A DNA stretch of 64,000 nt from Apostichopus japonicus (GCF_037975245.1 NC_092562.1:32430554-32494553); one strand, 5' to 3'. Shown: positions 23,085 to 36,275, counted from the first letter of the stretch. The notes: generated by a model from the letters alone, not told the origin. Made by a program: numbers and translations.

Positions 23085-26000
23085 TAAGTATGAAGCCCGG
23101 GTAGAGGACAACAAAGAGAAGATGCACCCACAAGCAGGTGAGAGTTCAAGGAGAAGCATAACATAGATCAGATGCACCACAAATAGGTAAACTAACCCTT
23201 ACCCCTAACCCCCACTCAGAGAAGCATACAATAGACAAGGTACATTCAATAGCAGGTGAGAGTGAAAGAAGCAGAACATATACAAGAAATATTGTAATTG
23301 AAGATAAAGTAAAACTTATACAAGACACACCTACTGAGACTTGACAGTCAAAGGAAAAGCACAACACATACATGACAAACCCACTTGCAGGTGAGAGTTA
23401 ATGGAAAAGCATACCATAGATGAGACACACCCACTACACTAATATGTGACAGTCAAAGGAGAAGCACAATACATGTATGACAAACCCACTTGCAGGTGAG
23501 AGTTAATGGAAAAGCATACCATAGATGAACACACCCACTAACACGTGACAGTCAAAGGAGAAGCACAAAGCATACAAGACACACCCACTTGCAGGTGAGA
23601 GTTAATGGAAAATCATACCATAGATAATACACACCCACTAACTCGTGCCAGTCAAAGAGAAAGCAAAATACATACATGACAAACCCACTTGCAGGTGAGA
23701 GTTAATGGAAAAGCATACCATAGATGAGACACACCCACTAACTTGTGACAGTCAAAGGAGAAGCACAACACATACAAGACACACCCACTTGCAGGTGAGG
23801 GTTAATGGAAAAGCATACCAAAGATGAGACACACCCACTACACTAATATGTGACAGTCAAAGGAGAAGCACAACACATACATGACACACCCACTTGCAGG
23901 TGAGAGTTAATGGAAAAGCATACCATAGATGAGACACACCCACTAACACGTGACAGTCAAAGGAGAAGCACAATGCATACATGACACACCCACTTGCAGG
24001 TGAGAGTTAATGGAAAAGCATACCATAGATGAGACACACCCACTAACTTGTGACAGTCAAAGGAAAAGCACAACACATACATGACAAACCCACTTGCAGG
24101 TGAGAGTTAATGGAAAAGCATACCATAGATGATATACACCCACTAACTCGTGACAGTCAAAGGAAAAGCACAACACATACGAGACACACCTACTTGCAGG
24201 TGAGGGTTAATGGAAACGCATACCATAGATGAGACACACCCACTACACTAATATGTGACAGTCAAAGGAGAAGCACAATACATACATGACAAACCCACTT
24301 GCAGGTGAGAGTTAATGGAAAAGCATACCATAGATGAGACACACCCACTATCATGTGACAGTCAAAGGAGAAGCACAACACATACATGACAAACCCCCTT
24401 GCAGGTGAGAGTTAATGGAAAAGCATACCATAGATGAGACACACCCACTACACTAATATGTGACAGTCAAAGGAGATGCACAACACATACATGACAAACC
24501 CACTTGCAGGTGAGAGTTAATGGAAAAGCATACCATAGATGAGACACACCCACTAACATGTGACAGTCAAAGGAAAAGCACAATGCATACATGACACACC
24601 CACTTGCAGGTGAGGGTTAATGGAAACGCATACCATAGATGAGACACACCCACTAACTCGTGACAGTCAAAGGAAAAGCACAACACATACATGACAAACC
24701 CACTTGCAGGTGAGAGTTAATGGAAAAGCATACCATAGATGATATACACCCACTAACTCCTGACAGTCAAAGGAAAAGCACAACACATACATGACAAACC
24801 CACTTGCAGGTGAGAGTTAATGGAAAAGCATACCATAGATGAGACACACCCACTACACTAATATGTGACAGTCAAAGGAGATGCACAACACATACATGAC
24901 AAACCCACTTGCAGGTGAGAGTTAATGGAAAAGCATACCATAGATGAGTCACACCCACTACGCTAATATGTGAGTCAAAGGAGAAGCACAATACATACAT
25001 GACACACCCACTTGCAGGTGAGAGTTAATGGAAAATCATACCATAGATGAGACACACCCACTACACTAATATGTGACAGTCAAAGGAGAAGCACAACACA
25101 AACATGACACACCCACTTGCAGGTGAGAGTTAATGGAAAATCATACCATAGATGATACACACCAACTAACATGTGACAGTCAAAGGAGAAGCACAACACA
25201 TACATGACACACCCACTTGCAGGTGAGAGTTAATAGAAAAGCATACCATAGATGAGATACGCTCACTAACACGTGACAGTCAAAGGAGAAGCACAATGCA
25301 TACAAGACACACCCACTTGCAGACCTGGGAGTTGATGGAAAAGCATACCATAGATGAGACACACCCACTAACATGTGACAGTCAAAGGAGATGCACAATA
25401 CATACAAGACACACCCACTTGCTGGTGAGAGTTAATGGAAAAGCATACCATAGATGAGATACACCCACTAACACGTGACAGTCAAAGGAGAAGCACAATA
25501 CATACATGACACACCCACTTGCAGGTGAGAGTTAATGGAAAAGCATAGGAAAAGCATACCATAGATGAGACACACCCACTACACTAATATGTGACAGTCA
25601 CAGGAGAAGCACAACACATACATGACACACCCACTTGCAGGTGAGAGTTAATAGAAAAGCATACCATAGATGAGATACGCTCACTAACATGTGACAGTCA
25701 AAGGAGATGCACAATACATACAAGACACACCCACTTGCTGGTGAGAGTTAATGGAAAAGCATACCATAGATGAGATACACCCACTAACACGTGACAGTCA
25801 AAGGAGAAGCACAATACATACATGACACACCCACTTGCAGGTGAGAATTAATGGAAAAGCATAGGAAAAGCATACCATAGATGAGACACACCCACTACAC
25901 TAATATGTGACAGTCACAGGAGAAGCACAACACATACATGACACACCCACTTGCAGGTGAGAGTTAATAGAAAAGCATACCATAGATGAGATACGCTCAC

Positions 26001-27056
26001 TAACACGTGACAGTCAAAGGAGAAGCACAATGCATACAAGACACACCCACTTGCAGGTGAGAGTTAATGGAAAGGAATACCATAGATGAGACACACCCAC
26101 TAACATGTGACAGTCAATGAAGACGCACAATACACACAAGACACACCCACTTGCAGACCTGGGAGTTGATGGAAAAGCATACCATAGATGAGACACACCC
26201 ACTAACATGTGACAGTCAAAGGAGATGCACAATACATACAAGACACACCCACTTGCAGGTGAGAGTTAATGGAAAAGCATACCATAGATGAGATACACCC
26301 ACTAACACGTGACAGTCAAAGGAGAAGCACAATACATACAAGACACACCCACTTGCAGGTGAAAAGTGATGGAAAAGCATACCATAGATGAGACACACCC
26401 ACTAACATGTGACAGTCAAAGGAGAAGCACAATACAGACAAGATGCACCCACTTGCAGGTGAGAGTTGAAGGAAAGCATACCATAGATAAGACACACCCA
26501 CTAATGTGTGACAGTCAAAGGAGAAGCACAATACAGACAAGATGCACCCACTTGCAGGTGAGAGTAGAAGGAAAGCATACCATAGATAAGACACATCCAC
26601 TAACGTGTGACAGTCAAAGGAGAAGCAAAATACAGACAAGATGCACCCACTTGCAGGTGAGAGTTAAAGGAAAAGCATACCATAGATGAGACACACCCAC
26701 TAATATGTGACAGTCAAAGGAGAAGCACAATACAGACACGATGCACCCACTTGCAGGTGAGAGTTAAAGGAAAAGCATACCATAGATGAGACACACCCAC
26801 TAATATGTGACAGTCAATGGAGAAGCACAATACAGACAAGATGCACCCATTTGCAGGTGAGAGTTAAAGGAAAAGTAAACTATAGACAAGACACACCCAC
26901 TCAGACGTGACAGTCAATAGAGAAGCACAACACATTCATGACACACCCATTTGCCAATGAGAGTTAAAAGATTAGCATAACATAGACGGGACACACCCAC
27001 TAAGAAGTGACACACCTGAGGTAGTGAAGATGGAGCACATAATAGACAAGACACAC
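23085..27056. repeat. 100-bp dimeric minisatellite, about 39 copies
   Basis: Each 100-bp unit is two related ~50-bp halves: GACACACCCACTAACATGTG ACAGTCAAAGGAGAAGCACA, and GACACACCCACTTGCAGGTG AGAGTTAATGGAAAAGCATA. The halves share GACACACCCACT and a common layout, so the array arose from a 50-mer that duplicated, diverged and was amplified as a dimer. A CACTAAT insertion subtype (CTACACTAATATGTGAC) recurs. Frames in it are artefacts. Confidence 0.94.
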
Positions 27057-27062
27057 CCAGTG

Positions 27063-27885
27063 TATGGCGGGCCATCAGTCTCAAATTGTGGGGAATCTAC
27101 ATATACTGATTTAAATCGGCATATATACCCAATTTCCTTTGACTTATACCAGTTTCCAGCAGCTTAAATTGACTTCTACTGATTTCAATCGACATATACC
27201 AGTTTAATTCTACATATCATTGATTTAAATCGACATATACCAGTTTAATTCTACATATCATCGATTTAAATTGACATATACCAATTTAAATCAATGATAA
27301 GTAAAATAAATCGGTATATGTCAAGTAAATCAACATCTACCAGTTTACCATCTACTGTGTCGAATTAAATCTGTAGAAGTAAATTTCCTTGGACTTAAAC
27401 CAGTTTCTAGCAACTCAAATTGACATATATACCTATTTAAATCGACATATCATCGATTAAGCTCATTAACATATTCCAAATCCTGATTTCGGTGATGACT
27501 GACATGTGAGGATGTCGATTTAAATTGACATGTCCCGATTTATTTTACATATCATCGATTTAAATTGGTATATGTCGATTTAAGCTGGTATAAGTCAAAT
27601 TAAATTGGTATTTGTCGATTTAAATTGACATATACCGATTTATTTTACTTATCATCGATTTAAATTGGTATATATCGATTTAAATCGATGATATGTCAAA
27701 TTAAACTGGTATATGTCGATTTAAATATCGATGATATGTCAAATTAAACTGGTATATGTTGATTTAAATCGGTAGAAGTCAATTTAAGCTGCTGGAAACT
27801 GGTATAAGTCGAAGGATATTGGTATATGTCAATTTAAATTGGTATAAGTCGATTCCCCACGATTTGAGAACGATGGCCCGCCATA
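27063..27885. mobile_element. Foldback element with ~350-400-bp inverted arms
   Basis: The left end is TATGGCGGGCCATC and the right end is its inverse GATGGCCCGCCATA. The 6-bp direct repeat CCAGTG flanks both ends (27057-27062 and 27886-27891). The arms match over most of their length: CAGTTTCCAGCAGCTTAAAT in the left arm at about 27150 is mirrored near 27785 in the right. Inside the arms, ATTTAAATCGACATATACC-type words repeat. The loop is near 27470-27510. No coding capacity. Confidence 0.88.
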
Positions 27886-27891
27886 CCAGTG

Positions 27892-28953
27892 GTGTAGCAG
27901 GGTTTCAGTGGCCCTTCACAATCTCTTCATCTAGACTGCACTTGAAGCGTCATAAATATAAAATTACTAAAATGACAATATAACTCAGAAACTGGAAAGA
28001 ATTATTAAAGATTTCCCACCTTTTTAAGCATGAAACATGTTGTCTATGCCAGGGCTGTCTCCCGTGAATTTTAATGTAAATGGTAAATACATAGAATCAA
28101 ATAAAGTAGACTATAGGTGACAGGTTTAGGGAACAGGACTTCCTGTGAAAGTGGCCTATTCTCTGGCGAGAAACAGAAAACTAAACTGCATATGCCACCC
28201 ATATAGTTTACTCTTTGGAAATGTCAATTCTTACAGGCCTTGACTTTGACCTGTAATTTAGACATATTTGGCAGTTTCTGTTGATGAAATGGCCAGAACT
28301 TTGTCTCCCATATTTGATTCAACACATTTACCATTTTACCACTACAAATTCAAGAGAGCAGCCTTAGCATGCACAACAAAGTGACACAATGTGAGCTGCA
28401 ACTACGTTGTAAGAGAAGGAATGTCTTCTATCACAAGTATTCTGAGGCACAGGAATCTATATATCCAGTAACAATTGTCAGTGGTGTAGGAAGGCTATCA
28501 GACGGTGAAGGGGAGAACACTCGTGGGGCTTTTATGTCTAACCCAACAGAAAGTTAATTTGTAAATTCAACCTTGGCCCACGTAGGACATTGGGAATTTC
28601 AACTATGCCATTTACCTCCTAAATATTTTCAAATTTTGCCCAGCTCAAAATCATAGCTCAAAATTAATTACTTTTTTAATACAAAGAAAATAAATTTTGA
28701 GGAACAATGCAAAGTTATGAAATTTTGTTACAAAATGTATCTAAAAATTTCCACTTTACATCCAAGGAAGTACTTCTTTCAATGTTGTTGATTTCCACTT
28801 GTAGTAAGATGGAGCACAATACAAATTGGACACATTCACTAATAGCTGCAAAGCCATGAAAGAGGAGACACCCAAAGTTAACCAATAGTCAAATGTGAGT
28901 CAGTGACATTGTTGTGTGGAGATATGACTTCAGATGAATGCCTTCTTCATTAC
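27892..28953. other. Intronic sequence, nothing recognised
   Basis: AT-rich, with short unremarkable frames. It ends at the donor of exon W6. Confidence 0.6.
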
Positions 28954-29016
28954 CTTGTACAATGTTTGCCAGTCATTAACAGATGGCTGTGCTTGTTTCA
29001 TCAACTTGAGAATTCT
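28954..29016 (-). CDS. MSH5: MSH5 exon W6 (core domain micro-exon)
   Basis: A 63-nt phase 0-0 exon. It encodes RILKLMKQ then QPSVNDWQTLYK, matching LILKRMKL...VSDWQVLYK of vertebrate MSH5 directly after KNVP. The acceptor is GTTTAATTAG and the donor is AAG|GTAATG. A plus-strand reading frame over the same bases is a shadow. Confidence 0.93.
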
Positions 29017-29404
29017 CTAATTAAACAGAAAACAAAGAGTTACAATGTCAGCTTAGGCAACCAGACAAAAATGTACAGACACTATACTGTACTTACAAAT
29101 TGGAAAGGTTCCAATGTTATTTACCAGTGTTGAACAGGGTTGCAAATTGATGCTATTATTTCCCAGCTGTTTGGGAAATAATGCAAAATACAGCGCAATA
29201 CAATAAAACATAGTGAAATGAAAATATTGGAAAAGTATTAGCAAAGTGAAAATCTCAATATAAATAAATCTGGTCAAGAACATAGGAAGAACTCAGTAAT
29301 AGTAACGTAAAGATGATGCTAGAGTGAATGATGTAATCATGGCAGTTGTACTGAAAATGTCCTTCTTTGTCTTTACATTTGAATCATTTATCCACAGAAG
29401 ATTC

Positions 29405-31890
29405 TGTTATACATGCCTACTGACAGTATAACAAACTTACTGACTGCATTTAACAAAATACTGACAGTATTTAACAAACTGCTGACTGTATTTAACAAAC
29501 TGATGACTGTATTTAGCAAACCTACTGACTATATTTAACAAACTACTGACTGTATTAAACACACCTACTGACTATATTTAATTAACCTACTGACTGTATT
29601 TAACATAATACTGACTGTATTTAACAAACTGCTGACTGTATTTAACAAACTGCTGACTGTATTTAACAAACCTACTGACTGTATTTAACAAACTACCGAC
29701 AGTACTTAACTTACAAACCTACTGATTGTATTTAACACAGCTACTGAATGTATTGAATATCCTTCTGACTGTATTTAATAATCCTACTGATTGTATTTAA
29801 CAAACTCCTGACTGTATTTAACAAACTGCTGACTGTATTTAACAAACTGCTGACTGTATTTAACAAACTGCTGACTGTATTTAGCAAACCTACTGACTAT
29901 ATTTAACAAACTACTGACAGTATTAAACACAACTACTGACTATATGTAATTAACCTACTGACTGTATTTAACATAATACTGACTGTATTTAAGAAACTGC
30001 TGAGTGTATTTAACAAACTGCTGACTGTATTTAACAAACTGCTTACTGTATTTAACAAACTGCTAAGTGTATTTAACAAACCTACTGACTGTATTTAACA
30101 AACTACCGACAGTACTTAACTTACAAACCTACTGATTGTATTTAACACAGCTACTGAATGTATTGAATATCCTTCTGACTGTATTTAATAATCCTACTGA
30201 TTGTATTTAACAAACTCCTGACTGTATTTAACAAACTGCTGACTGTATTTAACAAACTGCTGACTGTATTTAACACACCTACTGACTATATGTAATTAAC
30301 CTACTGACTGTATTTAACATAATACTGACTGTATTTAACAAACTGCTGAGTATATTTAACAAACTGCTGACTGTATTTAACAAACTGCTGACTGTATTTA
30401 ACAAACTGCTGAGTGTGTTTAACAAACTCCTGACTGTATTTAACAAACTTCTGACTGTATTTAACAAACTGCTGTCTGTATTTAACAAACCTACTGACTG
30501 TATTTAACAAACTGCTGACTGTATTTAACACACCTACTGACCATATGTAATTAACCTACTGACTGTATTTAACATAATACTGACTGTATTTAACAAACTG
30601 CTGAGTATATTTAACAAACTGCTGACTGTATTTAACAAACTGCTGACTGTATTTAACAAACTGCTGAGTGTGTTTAACAAACCTACTGACTGCATTTAAC
30701 AAAATACCGACAGTACTTAACTTACAAACCTACTGATTGTATTTAACACAGCTACTGAATGTATTGAATATCCTTCTGACTGTATTTAATAATCCTACTG
30801 ATTGTATTTAACAAACTCCTGACTGTATTTAACAAACTGCTGACTGTATTTAACAAACTGCTGACTGTATTTAACAAACTGCTGACTGTATTTAGCAAAC
30901 CTACTGACTTTATTTAACAAACTACTAACTGTATTAAACACACCTACTGACTATATGTAATTAACCTACTGACTGTATTTAACATAATACTGACTGTATT
31001 TAACAAGCTGCTGAGTGTATTTAACAAACTCCTGACTGTATTTAACAAACTTCTGACCGTATTTAACAAACTGCTGTCTGTATTTAACAAACCTACTGAC
31101 TGTATTTAACAAACCTACTGATTGTATTTAACAGACCTACTGAATGTTTTTAACAAACTGCTGATTGTATTTAACAAACTGCTGACTGTATTAAACAAAC
31201 CTACTGATTGTATTTCACAAACTACCGACAGTACTTAACTTACAAACCTACTGAATGTATTTAATCAACCTTCTGACCGTATTTAATAAACCTAATGATT
31301 GTATGTAACAAACCTACTGATTGTATTTAACACACCTACTGAATGTATTTAATAAACCTACTGATTGTACTTAACAAACCTACTGATTGTATTTAATAAA
31401 CCTTCTGACCGTATTTAATAAACCTACTGATTGTATTTAACAAACCTACTGATTTTATTTAACACACCTACTGAATGTATTTAACAAACTGCTGATTGTA
31501 TTTAACAAACTGCTGACTATATTTAACAAACCTACTGATTGTATTTCACAAACTACCGACAGTACTTAACTTACAAACCTACTGAATGTATTTAATCAAC
31601 CTTCTGACCGTATTTAATAAACCTAATGATTGTATTTAACAAACCTACTGATTGTATTTAACACACCTAATGAATGTAATTAATAAACCTACTGATTGTA
31701 TTTAACAAACCTACTGATTGTATTTAATAAACCTTCTGACCGTATTTAATAAACCTACTGATTGTATTTAATAAACCTACTGATTGTATTTAATAAACCT
31801 ACTGACAGTACTTAACAAACCTTCTGACTATATTTAATCAACCTACTGAATGTATTTAACAAACCTACTGACTGTATAGTACAAACCTAC
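29405..31890. repeat. ~21-bp minisatellite with higher-order blocks
   Basis: The basic word is CTGACTGTATTTAACAAAC(CTA), period 19-22. A distinct block with CCGACAGTACTTAACTTAC and TGAATGTATTGAATATCC recurs at about 29697, 30107 and 30707. This shows multi-unit segmental duplications (spacings about 410 and 600). The left and right thirds differ in variant (GACTGT versus GATTGT). Confidence 0.93.
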
Positions 31891-32495
31891 AGACATATCC
31901 AACAACCGGTATACAGAAGTATTCTTCATGTTCATCAATTGATGAAAGAACCACTTATATCAGTTTACAATATGGACAGTGTTGTAAGGAATTCCATTTT
32001 CTAAGCTGAACTGAAATATTGTAAACTTATCTGGATCACTAGCACAACTTGGTTCACATAACTAGAACAAAAATTAAAGGACTCAATACAAGTCTGAAAT
32101 AACATGAGTAGTGTACTACAAAAGTAATAACAGTGTTCAACCACCAAGCCAAGAGACTTAATCAAGCTTGATGAGACAGAGGCTCAGGGGGCAACAGTCA
32201 CAGGACCTGGGGTCAATTCCAGGGCCCTGGAAAATATGACATTAAGAATAATTTTGTGTGTGCAAATACAGGGCCCATGAATATAATTGACACTGGGACT
32301 GGCTCTAAGTGTCTCTGCTGAAATACTAGCAGACACAAGGAAATATGGTAAATCAAATATGCATTATAGACAGCAAACCATTGCAAACAACACAAGCAGT
32401 GAGGACAAATCTAGAAAAAAACATGTGTTTAAATTTAAAGGTTTTGACATGCTCAGTTTTATCAGGTAGTGATATGGTTTGTGGTCTTTACTTAC
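31891..32495. other. Intronic sequence downstream of exon W5
   Basis: AT-rich. A GGGGTCAATTCC word at about 32210 resembles a tRNA B box, but no supporting A box or tail was found. Confidence 0.55.
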
Positions 32496-32634
32496 TGGGA
32501 CATTTTTAATCTGCTTCAGAGCATCTTGAAAAGATGAAGTCACTTCTGCATTCCTTGGATTCACAAAATAGCTAACAGCATCCAGTCGTCGTTTCAAAAC
32601 ATCTAGATCCCGAGAAGGCTGCATGAACCATACT
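32496..32634 (-). CDS. MSH5: MSH5 exon W5 (core/lever domain)
   Basis: 1 nt plus 46 codons, the longest exon in the window. Key strings are RVWFMQPSRDLDVLKRRLDA, YFVNPRNAEV and LKQIKNVP. These align to the MutS domain III motif of MSH5 (LRLWFTRPTHDL..RLDVI..F..PQN, then HIKNVP), which separates MSH5 from its other paralogues. The acceptor is ...CTATTAG and the donor is CCA|GTAAGT. Translation continuing past the donor is open but is intronic. The upstream intron, 11.9 kb, is the longest in the window. Confidence 0.97.
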
Positions 32635-32799
32635 CTAATAGTTCAAAAGAAGAAAGAATGAAACCAGATTGCAATCACTATGAAACCTGAAATCATTTTA
32701 AATACTTCAAAAGATTCAGCCAAAGGGATTACTTTTATAAAACTCTTGATATTTTTGAAAAAGAAAAATATTTTTCTGCGGAAGGCAAAATAATGGTTT

Positions 32800-33010
32800 T
32801 TAGATTTGACCTCTATTGACCTGAACTGACCTCCAATGCAAACAATAGTGTTCACTCAATTTGGAGCATCCATAATCTATAAGTGATTCATCCCAAATTC
32901 CATTTTGAGAAAGTGTCTACAAGAAGTTTCACTTTATCCCCTTTGTTGCATGCTAATGACTTTTGACTTTCAGTATAAACAACAGGCTTCTGACCTCAAT
33001 AAGGGGTATC
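32800..33010. repeat. Dispersed repeat with three TGACCT half-sites
   Basis: TGACCT occurs at 32807, 32817 and 32827 with 4-bp spacers (ctat, gaac), that is, two overlapping direct repeats of the DR4 type. The flanks belong to the dispersed TTTACAAGG/TTTGACC family. Confidence 0.65.
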
Positions 33011-33757
33011 CACATACAAACCCGTACCATAACCCAAGCCTTCCCTTTTACAAACAAGGTGTCACTCACACACAAACACCATCTTGATTTCACAGTCACA
33101 CATGCAAACCGGTACCATAAACCCAGCCTTCCCTTTTAAAAACAAGGTGTCCATCACACACAAACACCATCCTTATTGCACAGTCACACATGCAAACCCG
33201 TACCATAACCCCAGCCTTCCCTTTTACAAACAAGGTGTCACTCACACACAAACACCATCTTGATTTCACAGTCACACATGCAAACCCGTACCATAAACCC
33301 AGCCTTCCCTTTTAAAAACAAGGTGTCACTCACACACAAACACCATCCTTATTGCACAGTCACACATGCAAACCCGTACCATAACCCCAGCCTTCCCTTT
33401 TACAAACAAGGTGTCACTCACACACAAACACCATCTTGATTTCACAGTCACACATGCAAACCCGTACCATAAACCCAGCCTTCCCTTTTACAAACAAGGT
33501 GTCACTCACACACAAACACCATCTTGATTTCACAGTCACACATGCAAACCCGTACCATAACCCCAGCCTTCCCTTTTACAAACAAGGTGTCACTCACACA
33601 CAAACACCATCTTGATTTCACAGTCACACATGCAAACCCGTACCATAACCCCAGCCTTCCCTTTTAAAAACAAGGTGTCACTCACACACAAACACCATCC
33701 TTATTGCAAAGTCACACATGCAAACCCTTACCATAACCCAAGCCTTCCCTAACCCTC
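33011..33757. repeat. 88-bp minisatellite (left part), about 8.5 copies
   Basis: The unit holds GTCACACATGCAAACCCGTA, CCATAACCCCAGCCTTCCCT, TTTACAAACAAGGTGTCACT and CACACACAAACACCATCTTG. Two subtypes, CTTGATTTCACA and CCTTATTGCACA, alternate. The array resumes at 36155 after about 2.4 kb of inserted DNA. Confidence 0.93.
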
Positions 33758-34095
33758 AATAATTTAGGTGGGGGGATATAGTATCTAATATCCCCCCAAT
33801 ATTTGGTGGCATAGTTTTTTTGTGGCTATACATAGAAAATAATGTGTGAGATTATTTATCCAAATCATATTTGGCGGTGGCTAAAACTTCATCCAACACA
33901 TGCTGCATGAGGTAAATGACTCTTCGTGGTCGTTTCTGTGACCTGTGACGTAAAGCATGTTGTCACTCATGATAACTATCATAATGTCTGTACATCTCTT
34001 GTGTATGAGTGTAAGTACGTACAATCACACATGATTCACATCGATATGGGTTCACTGGTTTCCATTTGGCCTGTTTCCTACAAGATTTCTAACCG
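33758..34095. other. Inserted sequence with CCCCCCAATATTTG words
   Basis: GGTGGGGGGATATAG and TATCCCCCCAATATTTGG lie at 33770-33807. TCCCCCCCCAATATTTG recurs at about 36117 near the other border of the 88-bp array. These matching words may mark the ends of the DNA that split the array, but the junctions were not resolved. Confidence 0.45.
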
Positions 34096-34362
34096 CAGGC
34101 CCGTAGCCAAGGTGGAGGGCGAAGGGGGCGACCTTGAGCATATTTTTTGTATTTTTTTATGATATCAGTAGTAATTTCAAAAATAGAAAATGCTTCTAGA
34201 TGCAACTTACAAGGCCTGGCAAGTGTCATTTCAAGCGATCTGGAGGGCATTTTCTGCCAAAATTTTCTTACACGCTTCGCGCCAACTCATGGTGGCGCTA
34301 CGCTTAAATAGTTTGCCTATAAGCTTGGCCCCTCCATTGGCAAATTCCTCGCTACGCGCCTG
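34096..34362. mobile_element. Short hAT-like MITE of the GC-rich family (267 bp)
   Basis: The ends are CAGGCCCGTAGCCAAGG and, inverted, CAGGCGCGTAGCGAGG. The flanking octamers TCTAACCG (left) and TCTAACCT (right) look like an 8-bp target duplication with one change. It carries the family core (CTTCGCGCCAACTCATGGTG GCGCTACGCTTA). Confidence 0.8.
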
Positions 34363-34649
34363 TCTAACCTTGTCACAATTTGTTACTAAATATTACCAAT
34401 AAACGTCAGAGACCTTCACCGAAAGTAGTTTTTACTTTTTTCGAAATGAATAATAGCTAGCTAAAAAAGGAAAATACGGCTGTAGCAACCAGTAACCATA
34501 TATATATGTAAAAATCTGATACTGGAGAGATTTTATGTCCCTTTTTTTCATTTTGCTGAAATTTCCATTCATCATACTCCTTTGCTCGTATTTCCCTTTT
34601 CAATGGTTGTGTCAATACACCATCAGATATCATTGATAGTTATTCAACC

Positions 34650-35870
34650 AAACATTGGGTGGATGCGAAATTATGAGGGTTTCACTGCAAATGTTGGGCT
34701 AATTTTGGACACCAAAATGTGACATTATGAAAATGGCTGTAATTGAGATGCACTTTTCTTAGTTTTTCCCATGTTATTATGCCTTGACTTTGCATTTTCT
34801 ATTCAAGTGAAAGCAGATTTTCAATTACACTTGCAAATTTCAGTCACCCATGCTCATCAACTGCTGGAAAATAAAGATCTTCATCATTGTTAACGTTCAT
34901 ATTTTTGGTGTCCTCCTGCATCACATACGTTAACTGGTGGCAACTTTTCATGATTATAGCCTAATCACACACTGCACAGTAGTGTACTAGGGATTGCAAA
35001 TCCCAGAAACTCACTACTCATGCTGAGAAAAGGTCTAATGGCATCTCAGAGGACAAATTCATTCAAAAATACATGTGAAAAAACTTGTTGTTGGTTGTTA
35101 AACTGTACAAATTGTTTGGTGTCCTCAACATAACATACGTTAAATGGGCATTATTTCACTATCAACTGATAGTTTTGAATATCAAAACATTTGTAACTGA
35201 TCAAAACCCCACATACACTGATAGTAAACAGTTCTTTCACTGCTAGCAGTTCAATTCCTCTGTATCAGTCACAATTTGTGTGTGGTGTCCTCATTTCTAG
35301 CCTGCATAACATACGTTAACTGTGAAAATCTATTTTAGGCTCATGGCAGGAATTCTCACAGAATATTCAACTCACTTAATATTTCACCATGTTTGAAATA
35401 GAATTAAACTATTTCCATCATCCAATGAGTCTAAAACTCATTGGTTTTAGAACATCTGTTAACGTATGTGATGGTGTCTCATTGTTTGGTGTCTTCATAA
35501 CATACGTTAACAATATGCACTTTGAATGTAAATTATTGAGAAGACTGAGAACTTCCATGCCTAGGAAACACTTTATTTCCATGTAGTTCTAAGGTACTCT
35601 ATCTAACTAGTTGATGAAATTTGTCATTGAGCCAGTGGCTAAGTTCTATAAATCCAAATTCCTGTTGTGTTGTTAACGTATGTTATGGTGTCCTAAATGA
35701 TCAGCCTCACTAACTTACAATGGCATGTGATAAGAACTTCAATTTTTTTTTCGTGTCATAAGATATCATTTGACATTGCTCATATATATTCCCCTTCACT
35801 TTAATGGAGAAGGGGCTATGTTTATAGACAACTGTAGGATACCAAGTAACATACGTTAACATCATCACTT
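34650..35870. mobile_element. Region with 7 dispersed ACATACGTTAA motifs (putative element)
   Basis: ACATACGTTAA(C) occurs forward near 34923, 35133, 35310, 35498 and 35850, and inverted near 35459 and 35673. GGTGTC(C) lies beside most copies (34907, 35119, 35284, 35488; and after the inverted copies as ATGGTGTC). An isolated inverted GGACACC lies near 34709. Spacing between copies is irregular (40-350 bp) and the sequence between them is unrelated, so this is not a tandem array. The element ends were not found. Calling it mobile is inference. Confidence 0.5.
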
Positions 35871-36154
35871 GTCCTTTTTATTTGCCTCAAATCCACCTTT
35901 CTTAATACTGTATTATCTTTTTAACATTACTAATTGTGTTCGACATTCACCGGAGAACCAGAATCAGCACTCAAATAGATAGATACCTTTGTGTAATTCA
36001 TTTTTGAACATGCATGTCACACTTTAGTAACTCAATATCAAATAATGACATATATATATATTAGCGCGCAAACGATTTTGGGGATGAAAGTTGCTACGCG
36101 CCTGCACCCAAGCAAATGTCCCCCCCCAATATTTGAAACAAATAGCCGCCCTTG
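35871..36154. other. Right border of the DNA that splits the 88-bp array
   Basis: AT-rich, then GTTGCTACGCGCCTGCACCC, a word of the GC-rich repeat family (36088-36107), and CCCCCCCCAATATTTG. Probably the end of one or more inserted elements. Confidence 0.5.
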
Positions 36155-36275
36155 GACACACAAACACCATCCTTATTGCACAGTCACACATGCAAACCCT
36201 TACCATAACCCTAGCCTTCCCTTTTACAAGCAAGGTGTCACACACACACAAACATTTGAAAACCATCCTGATTGC
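36155..36275. repeat. 88-bp minisatellite (right part)
   Basis: About 1.3 further units of the 33.0-kb array (CACAAACACCATCCTTATTG, then GCCTTCCCTTTTACAAGCAA). This shows that the intervening DNA was inserted into a pre-existing array. Confidence 0.9.

Noticed and set aside
32170-32225. Possible tRNA or SINE head (GGGGTCAATTCC)
   Set aside because: The B-box match is imperfect, no cloverleaf could be drawn and no tail was seen.
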